DNA from: an uncultured Bacteroidales bacterium
GTDB taxonomy: Bacteria > Bacteroidota > Bacteroidia > Bacteroidales > UBA932
Reading direction: 5' to 3'
Assembly (NCBI GenBank): GCA_934717185.1
Contig: CAKUYQ010000006.1
Location: forward strand, 1 to 64,000
DNA length: 64,000 nt
The position numbers were made by a program, and so were the translations under genes. Below the pieces are notes generated by a model, which saw only the letters and a list, made by a program, of their open reading frames with translations, did not search any database and had not been told where the DNA came from. How positions within the stretch are numbered: position 1 is the first letter of the stretch; each line of letters opens with the position of its first letter. Below are positions 42,933 to 49,599 of the stretch, one piece after another.

Positions 42933-44597
42933 TTAGTCTACTAAAACTATTTCTGCATTGTTGTTGATGTATTTAGTTGAACGATTGTAAGTAATGCCTT
43001 CTATTCGAGCCCATTTCTTCAAATACAATATTTTAAGAGATGGCATATTACAGTACAAATGATAAATTTTAGTATTATTGCTGAGATCAAGGGCGGTGAG
43101 CTGATTACTCGAGCAGCTCAACCATTGTAAAGCTGTATTTTTGCTCAAATCAAGGGATGTAAGCTGATTTTTATCGCAGTCCAACGATCTCAAAGCAGTA
43201 TTTTTGCTGACGTCAAGTATGGTGAGATAATTTTCGCCGCAATCTAAAACTTCCAAAGCTGTATGCTTGCTCAAATCAAGGGCGGTGAGCTGATTACTCG
43301 AGCAGCTCAACCATTGTAAAGCTGTATTTTTGCTCAAATCAAGGGATGTAAGCTGATTTTTATCGCAGTCCAACGATCTCAAAGCAGTATTTTTGCTGAC
43401 GTCAAGTATGGTGAGATAATTTTCGCCGCAGCTCAAATCTGTTAAAGCGGTGTTCTTGCTGACTTCAAGTACGGTTAGATAATTATCGCTGCAGTTTAAA
43501 CTTTCCAAAGCTGTAAAATACTCTATTCCTTTTAAAGATCCGATTTTCTTTCTATATAAATCAAACTTTTTTAGTAGATATTTGCATTTATTCCACTCCT
43601 CAACATCTGAAAGAGTTAACCTGCCATCATCATTCATATCGCAGTTTTCAAGAAGATATTTCTTAAAGTTTGCGTCCGGAATATTCAATTCCTCCTCCAT
43701 GTCTACTTTAATAACCAGCTCCTCCATTGGTTTAACTTTTGAACGGGTAATGGTAAGTGGTGCAGATGTTTTCTTCTCCACAGGTGCAGCGGAGGTGACT
43801 ATCTCAACAGTTATTCCTTTACTAAATGTTACAGGAGGTAATGCAATCCAAAAATCTGTGGCCGTTGTTGCATTTATGGCAGTGTTGCTACATTCCAATG
43901 TTATGCTATTACCGGCATTAGATTTAAAGCTAATTGTAGGTTCTCCGTTAGCAGAGCAGTTTACCGTTGCGTCACCGCTAAGCTTTTCATTATTATTACC
44001 TTTAATAATAATCTCTTTAATAGAAACAGTCTCATCTGCACTCTTAAGCTGCAGTTTCAAAAGGCCGAATAGATTCTTAAATGCTAAACTGTTGTCGTTC
44101 TTGGATGAACTTACAGCAATCATTGGTAGAGAACCTTCTCCAAAAGAGCCTTTAACGTATTTCTGCGTATTTGGGATAGTTACGCTAAGAGCATGGTTAC
44201 CATTGGAACCAACATATTCAATGCTACCGTATGGATAATAGGCAATGTTTGCATCAAATGTATCTTCTGATCCGGCAGAAAACTCGCCGTCATTCGCCCA
44301 GACAAAGGTGGTGGTTGTTTTTCCGCCCTGTCCATCCTTAACTTTATACTCATCATTAACATTACGGCCACGGAATATGGAAACGTGGTCATTACTACAC
44401 CACAGCACACGTGTGCCGTCTGTGGTCGTTGTCTTTGTGTCAACAGCATCAATGCCGGCAGAGGGCGTAGATGCAATAAATTCAACAGAAGATGTACTGT
44501 TTATTTCTAATCCCTCCTCTTTCTTGTCACAAGAGGATAGTAGCAGCATTGCGCCTGCCGCCAAAATACCAAGTGTTAAAAATGTTTTTCTCATCAC
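42933..44597 (-). CDS. Fimbrillin-like/LRR lipoprotein (paralogue C)
   Basis: A 554-residue lipoprotein: leader ending LLLSSC, shared fimbrillin-like module (about 30-300), EF-hand-like loop DMNDDGRLTLSDV near 325, then eight or so 21-residue leucine-rich repeats (LDLSKNTALQWLSCSSNQLT type) to the end. Unlike paralogue A it has no further domain and stops after NRSTKYINNNAEIVLVD, where A continues with EIVFMGG. A 156-bp stretch inside the repeats is duplicated exactly. Preceded by two copies of the 121-bp element and a 38-residue peptide gene. Function probably adhesion (inference). Confidence 0.8.
   Translation of the reverse strand: MMRKTFLTLGILAAGAMLLLSSCDKKEEGLEINSTSSVEFIASTPSAGIDAVDTKTTTTDGTRVLWCSNDHVSIFRGRNVNDEYKVKDGQGGKTTTTFVWANDGEFSAGSEDTFDANIAYYPYGSIEYVGSNGNHALSVTIPNTQKYVKGSFGEGSLPMIAVSSSKNDNSLAFKNLFGLLKLQLKSADETVSIKEIIIKGNNNEKLSGDATVNCSANGEPTISFKSNAGNSITLECSNTAINATTATDFWIALPPVTFSKGITVEIVTSAAPVEKKTSAPLTITRSKVKPMEELVIKVDMEEELNIPDANFKKYLLENCDMNDDGRLTLSDVEEWNKCKYLLKKFDLYRKKIGSLKGIEYFTALESLNCSDNYLTVLEVSKNTALTDLSCGENYLTILDVSKNTALRSLDCDKNQLTSLDLSKNTALQWLSCSSNQLTALDLSKHTALEVLDCGENYLTILDVSKNTALRSLDCDKNQLTSLDLSKNTALQWLSCSSNQLTALDLSNNTKIYHLYCNMPSLKILYLKKWARIEGITYNRSTKYINNNAEIVLVD
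43086..43241. repeat. 156-bp exact duplication in the LRR region (copy 1)
   Basis: Identical base for base to 43275-43430 by my reading, offset 189 bp, that is 63 residues or three leucine-rich repeats, so the reading frame is kept. Confidence 0.9.
43275..43430. repeat. 156-bp exact duplication in the LRR region (copy 2)
   Basis: Second copy of 43086-43241. The lack of any difference, even at third codon positions, points to a very recent event or ongoing conversion. Confidence 0.9.
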
Positions 44598-44642
44598 TAT
44601 TTAGATTAATTGTTTTTAATTGTCAATTAGTTGTCTTTTTTC

Positions 44643-44755
44643 TTTAATTCAATAAAAAGATGAAGAGCAAGGCTTGCGAAACTGAGTATTCCGGAGTTTA
44701 CATAGGTAAATGAGGAAATACGAAGTGAGCGTAACACAGCTATTCGCTTTTTATT
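44643..44755. mobile_element. 121-bp element, copy 2, right end truncated
   Basis: Has the left end TTTAATTCAATAAAAAG (44643-44659) and the full interior, but the right end stops after CTTTTTATT (9 of 17 bases). The flanks (ttgtcaattagttgtc... and tgttacagaagttaaat) match the uninterrupted leader of paralogue A, so it looks like an insertion there. Confidence 0.7.
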
Positions 44756-44775
44756 CATGTTACAGAAGTTAAATT

Positions 44776-44816
44776 AGAGGAGAAAATGCAAGGTGTTACA
44801 ATTCCAATTTTCCTCT
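44776..44816. repeat. Hairpin in the leader of paralogue C
   Basis: AGAGG (44776-44780) with CCTCT (44812-44816) and AAAAT (44783-44787) with ATTTT (44807-44811). It occupies the same place as the 38808-38855 stem upstream of paralogue A. Confidence 0.45.
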
Positions 44817-44850
44817 GTTTCTGTTTTTTCAATAGCAATATGGACTTTGC

Positions 44851-44971
44851 TTTAATTCAATAAAAAGATGAAGAGCAAGGCTTGCGAAACTGAGTATTCC
44901 GGAGTTTACTTTTGTAAATGAGGAAATACGAAGTGATCGTAACGCAGCTATTCGCTTTTTATTGAATTAAA
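44851..44971. mobile_element. 121-bp element with 17-bp terminal inverted repeats (copy 3)
   Basis: Complete: ends at 44851-44867 and 44955-44971, the same length as copy 1 and differing at only a few bases. It again sits 2 bp after the stop of a 38-residue peptide gene. Confidence 0.75.
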
Positions 44972-44973
44972 GA

Positions 44974-45090
44974 CTACTCCCAGCCCTGTTCCGGGTCAGA
45001 CCCTATCGGCTCCGTAGAAGTAGCAAATCCTCTTTCAATAGTAATTTCAAGCTGTAGCACCTCAGGTGCTTCATAAACTTTTGTCTCCAT
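44974..45090 (-). CDS. 38-residue peptide preceding lipoprotein gene (C)
   Basis: Reads METKVYEAPEVLQLEITIER then GFATSTEPIGSDPEQGWE. Against the copy at 39018-39134 the changes are I to T, F to L and K to R, while many silent third-base changes are also present; that bias suggests selection on the peptide. No signal peptide or membrane span. It is the first gene before paralogue C, with two repeat elements in between. Confidence 0.65.
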   Translation of the reverse strand: METKVYEAPEVLQLEITIERGFATSTEPIGSDPEQGWE

Positions 45091-45604
45091 TGTGATTAAT
45101 TGTTTTATTGATTAATATTATTAAACTCTTTTGAATATTTTGTGTTTCTCTGATGTTGGATTGTAAACAAGAGGCTTTATTGCGTATATAGGCATAGCTA
45201 CCCAATGGTTTGTTGAATGCAAGCCAATTGATGCGTTGTAACCAATACTGTTTTTCATAAGTTTGCCTCTTACCTTGGCTCCATAAGGCGGTTTATCTAA
45301 AAAAGGAAAAGTGTGGAGCCTCTCTCGTTTATCTTTGTAGAGGCTGTGGAAGATGCCGTGACGGAGATAAACAATGATAATACTCCACACTCGGCATTAT
45401 ATGCTACAAGAGATAGCCCCCAGAAGAAAGGGGCAAAGCATAACCAATGCACGAGCGCAAGCATATCCGTAATATCTTCCGTCTTAAGAAACTTCCACAT
45501 TTCTACAAAAGACTATAACGAAAACACTTTCGCCTAATATGTATACAATCCGCTGGATTGCAGTGCCAAATATAAATATTTTTTCCTCTTAAAACAACAA
45601 CAAA
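45091..45604. other. Gene-poor stretch with overlapping hairpins
   Basis: Open frames exist on both strands (89 codons at 45121-45390 minus; 67 at 45297-45500 minus; 74 at 45313-45537 plus) but none has a recognisable family or a good start. At 45311-45390 three inverted repeats overlap: GTGTGGAG/CTCCACAC (45311-45318, 45383-45390), GTTTATC/GATAAAC (45327-45333, 45366-45372) and AGCCTCT/AGAGGCT (45317-45323, 45339-45345). A plus-strand -7 box TATCTTTG lies at 45330-45337. It may be a transcribed RNA or relic of a mobile element. Confidence 0.4.
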
Positions 45605-45606
45605 CA

Positions 45607-45646
45607 AAAAAGCCGAATAAAAAAAACATTTCTTATTCAGCTTTTT
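45607..45646. terminator. Terminator after ATPase 2
   Basis: AAAAAGC-C-GAATAA (45607-45620) and TTATTC-A-GCTTTTT (45633-45646) give a 13-bp stem with one mismatch. On the minus strand it follows the ATPase stop by 3 bp and ends in T-rich sequence. Confidence 0.65.
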
Positions 45647-45649
45647 AAA

Positions 45650-47062
45650 TTATTCTGCAAACAGATCATCAAGAATTACCTCACTCTGCACATTCCCGCT
45701 ATACATATTCCTCTTTACCCCGTATGTTGTAACAAAAGTCTGATGTAGCGCCTTACGAGTTTTGGTTGCAGACCTAAAACTTTCCATTCGTTCACGCAGG
45801 TGCTCGTCATACTGTTTTGTAATTTCATACTCCCCTTGAGAGAATTTCATTTCACATAGGTTAATAATCTGGTCTCTGCGGTCAATCAACAGATCTATCT
45901 GGCCTCCATTCCCCTTCCATGCGCTTACATCGCTTTGTACTCCGCTTATTCCCAATTTCTGTTTGATCTGGCGGATATGATGCAGGCACAACTGCTCAAA
46001 TGAATATCCGCTCCATGCCCTGCGAGATGGAGAATCTATCATATTCTGCCAATGGTTTTCATCTTGCCCGCGATACCCTTTTACATATCTCAAATGAAAT
46101 AAGGTAAAGAGATCTGTCAATTGGTATATTGTGCCACGCTCACTCTTACCAAACGCTGTATATTGGCGGATAAAGTCGCAGTCGCAAAGATTCCGCAACG
46201 CTTTGGTAATAACGCCTCCATCCTCAATTTTAGCCGCCTTCAAAATCTCCGCTCTTGTCATTCCCATTGCCTTACTTGCCAATATCTCAATAATCTGTTT
46301 ATGTAGTACAGCCTCTTTAAACAGTGAGCGAAGCAGAAATTCATATTCGCGTCCTAATGGTGCATTCTGTACAAAAAAGAGATTATCTACATTCTGCGTA
46401 AGACTAAGGTTACGTTCAATCATTTGCAGATATAGGGGTGTACCGCCTAAAATCATATAACACTCTGCAATCTGATACCTATTCCAATTAACGCCCTTGG
46501 AAAGGAGGTATTTTTCAGTTTCATGTAGTGTAAATGGGGCAAGATAGATACTCCGTGTAGTGCGATTGTACAATCCCCCTTTATCAGACAGGACATTTTC
46601 ACGCATCCATGTTGTGGCACTGCCACATACAATAAACTTAAGTCTGTTGTTTGTAGCCCCATATGAATTCCAAAAATACTCAAATGCTTTTATAAAACGG
46701 CTTTTAGGGGTATCCATCCATGGTAACTCATCAAGGAATACGACAATAGGTTTATTACCTCCCAGTGACATGAGATATTCACGCAATTGTGCAAACGCAT
46801 CAAACCAATCTTTTGGCAATTTCCATTTACGTTTGGAATAGTATTCCAACTGACGGTTAAATTCACCAAGCTGCTCTCTCTTTGTCCCTTGATAAATACC
46901 TGTTGAATAGAAATTGAATGTATCTTCAAAATATTGTCGTACTAAAAAGGTCTTGCCTATACGACGTCTGCCATAGATGGCTATCAATTCCGGATTACCA
47001 GATTCTACCCGTTGGCGCAGTATCTCCTGTTCAACTTTTCTTCCTATGATTTTATCTACCAT
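45650..47062 (-). CDS. DUF234-type ATPase with nuclease-like C-terminus (2)
   Basis: A 470-residue paralogue of the gene at 34032. Walker A is IYGRRRIGKTFLV, Walker B IVVFLDELPWMD, sensor VCGSATTWMR; the tail has QIDLLIDRRDQI then NLCEMKFSQGEYEI, again a PD-(D/E)XK-like box. The open frame extends to 47113, but those extra codons run through palindromes and do not resemble the family, so I start at ATG 47062 (MVDKIIGRKVEQ). It is closed by a terminator. Upstream are two palindromes, echoing the arrangement at the first ATPase. Function unknown. Confidence 0.82.
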   Translation of the reverse strand: MVDKIIGRKVEQEILRQRVESGNPELIAIYGRRRIGKTFLVRQYFEDTFNFYSTGIYQGTKREQLGEFNRQLEYYSKRKWKLPKDWFDAFAQLREYLMSLGGNKPIVVFLDELPWMDTPKSRFIKAFEYFWNSYGATNNRLKFIVCGSATTWMRENVLSDKGGLYNRTTRSIYLAPFTLHETEKYLLSKGVNWNRYQIAECYMILGGTPLYLQMIERNLSLTQNVDNLFFVQNAPLGREYEFLLRSLFKEAVLHKQIIEILASKAMGMTRAEILKAAKIEDGGVITKALRNLCDCDFIRQYTAFGKSERGTIYQLTDLFTLFHLRYVKGYRGQDENHWQNMIDSPSRRAWSGYSFEQLCLHHIRQIKQKLGISGVQSDVSAWKGNGGQIDLLIDRRDQIINLCEMKFSQGEYEITKQYDEHLRERMESFRSATKTRKALHQTFVTTYGVKRNMYSGNVQSEVILDDLFAE

Positions 47063-47075
47063 ATTGCAGTCTTTA

Positions 47076-47097
47076 TTTTTGTACGAAGGTACAAAAA
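47076..47097. repeat. Palindrome before ATPase 2 (inner)
   Basis: TTTTTGTAC (47076-47084), GAAG, GTACAAAAA (47089-47097): a perfect 9-bp inverted repeat 13 bp before the start codon. Confidence 0.65.
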
Positions 47098-47102
47098 ATA
47101 GC

Positions 47103-47153
47103 AGATAGTGCATCGCTAACTCGTTTTTTTTATGAGTTAGCGATACACTATCT
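47103..47153. repeat. Palindrome before ATPase 2 (outer, 19 paired bases)
   Basis: AGATAGTG-C-ATCGCTAACTC (47103-47122) pairs with GAGTTAGCGAT-A-CACTATCT (47134-47153) with one mismatch and a T-rich loop. Stem length and loop are like the central palindrome at 35668-35704. Confidence 0.75.
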
Positions 47154-47194
47154 TACTTTTGCAAATTATACTTTAATCACTTACACACCTCTTA

Positions 47195-48580
47195 TTACTT
47201 GTGTTGCAGATAGTTATCTATCGCAACGGCGGCTGTGCGGCCGGCACCCATTGCAAGGATTACGGTTGCTGCACCTGTAACGGCATCACCGCCCGCAAAA
47301 ACCCCCTCTCTTGTTGTAACGCCATGCTCATCTGCAACAAGACCGCCCTTTTTACTGCGTTCAAGACCGGGAGTGGTGTTGGAGAGCAGCGGATTAGGGG
47401 CCGTACCCAAAGACATTATTACAACATCTGCAGGCTGTTCAAAAAGCGAATCCTTTACAGGGACAGGCTTTCTTCTGCCGGAATCGTCCGGCTCGCCAAG
47501 CTCCATCTTTTCGCACTTGAGAGCCGTAACCCAACCTTTCTCGTTGCCCACTACCTCAACAGGATTTGTCAGGAACATAAAATTAATCCCCTCCTCCTTG
47601 GCGTGATGCACCTCCTCTGCCCTTGCAGGAAGTTCATGCTCTGTTCTTCTGTATACAACGGTAACCTCTGCCCCAAGGCGCAATGCGGTTCTTGCAGCAT
47701 CCATGGCAACGTTTCCGCCACCCACAACACAGACCTTGTGCCCAACATAGATTGGGGTATCGGAATCCTTGTCGTATGCCTTCATAAGGTTGTTTCTGGT
47801 AAGGAACTCGTTGGCAGAAACCACACCGTTAAGGTTCTCGCCGGGGATATTCATAAACTTTGGAAGGCCTGCTCCCGAACCAATGAATACAGCCTTAAAG
47901 CCCTCGTTATCCATAAGGGAATCTATTGTTACTGTCCTCCCCACAACAACATTTGTCTCTATCTTAACCCCAAGAGCCTTAACATTCTCTATCTCATGGG
48001 CAACTACGGTATCTTTAGGAAGTCTGAACTCCGGTATTCCATAGGTAAGTACACCGCCGGCTTTGTGCAGCGCATCAAATATGGTTACATCATACCCCAT
48101 CTTTGCAAGGTCCGATGCACAGGCCAAGCCCGATGGCCCGCTACCTATAACAGCCACCTTTATTCCGTTTGAAGGTTTTTTATCTGTAAACTGTACTCCG
48201 TTCTCCCTGCTCCAATCTGCAACAAAACGTTCAAGTTTTCCAATGGCAACGCTCTCCCCCTTAACACCTTTAACGCATTTGCCTTCGCACTGGTTCTCCT
48301 GAGGGCATACTCTTCCGCATATTGCAGGAAGCGAACTGTCTATTGCTATAATCTTTGCAGCCTCTTTAAAGTTGCCTTCAACAATCTGATGTATGAAAAA
48401 AGGTATCTTTACGTTAACGGGGCAAGCTGTCATGCAGGCAGGTTTCTTGCAGTTGAGGCAACGTGTAGCCTCAAGCATCGCCTCCTCCTTGCTGTATCCG
48501 TAACATACCTCTCTAAAATTGGTTGCTCTTACTTTTGGGTCCTGCTCTTTTACAGGTACTCTTGGTATATTATTAGCCAT
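47195..48580 (-). CDS. NADPH-linked flavoprotein, NfnB/GltD-like (GltA)
   Basis: A 461-residue member of the glutamate synthase small-chain family. Cys clusters CLNCKKPACMTACPV (about 41-55) and CGRVCPQENQCEGKC (about 88-102) bind two 4Fe-4S centres; VIGSGPSGLACASDLA is the FAD-binding and VVGGGNVAMDAARTAL the NAD(P)-binding Rossmann motif. No large GltB subunit is nearby; instead a DHOD-type FAD/2Fe-2S subunit precedes it by 29 bp. That pairing matches the electron-bifurcating ferredoxin:NADP+ oxidoreductase NfnAB, so this would be the large subunit (inference). Confidence 0.85.
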   Translation of the reverse strand: MANNIPRVPVKEQDPKVRATNFREVCYGYSKEEAMLEATRCLNCKKPACMTACPVNVKIPFFIHQIVEGNFKEAAKIIAIDSSLPAICGRVCPQENQCEGKCVKGVKGESVAIGKLERFVADWSRENGVQFTDKKPSNGIKVAVIGSGPSGLACASDLAKMGYDVTIFDALHKAGGVLTYGIPEFRLPKDTVVAHEIENVKALGVKIETNVVVGRTVTIDSLMDNEGFKAVFIGSGAGLPKFMNIPGENLNGVVSANEFLTRNNLMKAYDKDSDTPIYVGHKVCVVGGGNVAMDAARTALRLGAEVTVVYRRTEHELPARAEEVHHAKEEGINFMFLTNPVEVVGNEKGWVTALKCEKMELGEPDDSGRRKPVPVKDSLFEQPADVVIMSLGTAPNPLLSNTTPGLERSKKGGLVADEHGVTTREGVFAGGDAVTGAATVILAMGAGRTAAVAIDNYLQHK

Positions 48581-48609
48581 TATCTCTCTATTTTATCCTT
48601 TAACAATCC

Positions 48610-49458
48610 TTAACCTCTAATCCTGCATTTGTGATCATTCTCTATCTCCTGTGTCTTGTACATGGTCTGTCTTCTCATAGCCTCGTCAAAATCCACCTCG
48701 TATGCATTGAACTCAGGGCCGTCTACACAGGCGAATTTTGTTTTTCCGCCAACTGTAACCCTGCAGGCCCCGCACATTCCCGTGCCGTCTACCATAAGGG
48801 TGTTGAGTGAAACAATAAGGGGCAGATTATACTTTTTTGTTGTAAGCGATGCAAACTTCATCATTATCATAGGACCTATGGCCACAGCCTGGTCATAAAC
48901 TGCACCGCCCTCCATGAGCTTGTCTACCATTGCCGTTACCAAACCCTTCTCTCCGTAGCTTCCGTCATCTGTACAGATATACAGATGGTTGCATACCGCG
49001 CTCATCTCTTTCTCCAAGATGACCATATCCTTTGTCTTTGCGCCAACAATAATATCTACGTATGCACCCCTCTCGTGCAGGAACTTGGCCTGCGGATAGA
49101 CAGGCGCAGTGCCCAATCCCCCGGCAATAAAGAGGAATCGCATCTCTTTAAGCTTGTTTGGATGAATATCTATAAGCTCGCTTGGCTGCCCAAGAGGACC
49201 AACTACATCTGTAAAGGAATCGCCCTCGTTAAGACTGCAGATCTTAAAGCTCGAAGCCCCCACAATCTGCGTTACTATTGTTACCGTCCCCTTCTCTCTG
49301 TTATAGTTGCATATCGTTAGCGGAATACGTTCTCCGTTCTCTCCAACCCTCACAATAAGGAACTGCCCCGGCTGTGCAGATGACGCGAGCCTTGGAGCCA
49401 TTACCTCCATTAAGGTAATATTAGGTGTTAATATCTCTTTTCTTTCAATTTTATACAT
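48610..49458 (-). CDS. Ferredoxin-NADP+ reductase subunit alpha, NfnA-like
   Basis: A 282-residue PyrK-like flavoprotein: an N-terminal FAD-binding barrel (QPGQFLIVRVGENGERIPLT), an NAD-binding domain (FIAGGLGTAPVYPQAKFLHE), and a C-terminal 2Fe-2S site with Cys residues in DGTGMCGACRVTVGG and FACVDGPEF. It is the usual partner of the GltD-like protein encoded next, together forming NfnAB or a sulfide dehydrogenase-type complex that balances NADH, NADPH and ferredoxin in anaerobes. It is the first gene of the pair. Confidence 0.85.
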   Translation of the reverse strand: MYKIERKEILTPNITLMEVMAPRLASSAQPGQFLIVRVGENGERIPLTICNYNREKGTVTIVTQIVGASSFKICSLNEGDSFTDVVGPLGQPSELIDIHPNKLKEMRFLFIAGGLGTAPVYPQAKFLHERGAYVDIIVGAKTKDMVILEKEMSAVCNHLYICTDDGSYGEKGLVTAMVDKLMEGGAVYDQAVAIGPMIMMKFASLTTKKYNLPLIVSLNTLMVDGTGMCGACRVTVGGKTKFACVDGPEFNAYEVDFDEAMRRQTMYKTQEIENDHKCRIRG

Positions 49459-49528
49459 AATTTCTCAATTCAATTCACAAATGTAACAACAAATTGGCAA
49501 TTTAGTAATCTTAAAAAAAATAACTAAA

Positions 49529-49573
49529 TAAAAAAACTGCCTTGAGCTAAAAAAACTAAAAACTCAGGCAGTT
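49529..49573 (-). terminator. Terminator of the GH9-CE4 gene
   Basis: On the minus strand AACTGCCTGAG (49573-49563) pairs with CTCAAGGCAGTT (49546-49535), then a run of T residues. It follows the stop by 27 bp. Confidence 0.75.
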
Positions 49574-49599
49574 AGAGATTATTATAGAGCCTTTACAAT

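Noticed and set aside
45313..45537. Plus-strand 74-codon frame
   Set aside because: Overlaps frames on the other strand and three inverted repeats; no family or ribosome site. Left within the gene-poor region entry.
47153..47161. TACTTTTG as a plus-strand promoter after the ATPase 2 palindrome
   Set aside because: Nothing downstream on the plus strand is a gene; the next genes are on the minus strand, so the match is probably chance.
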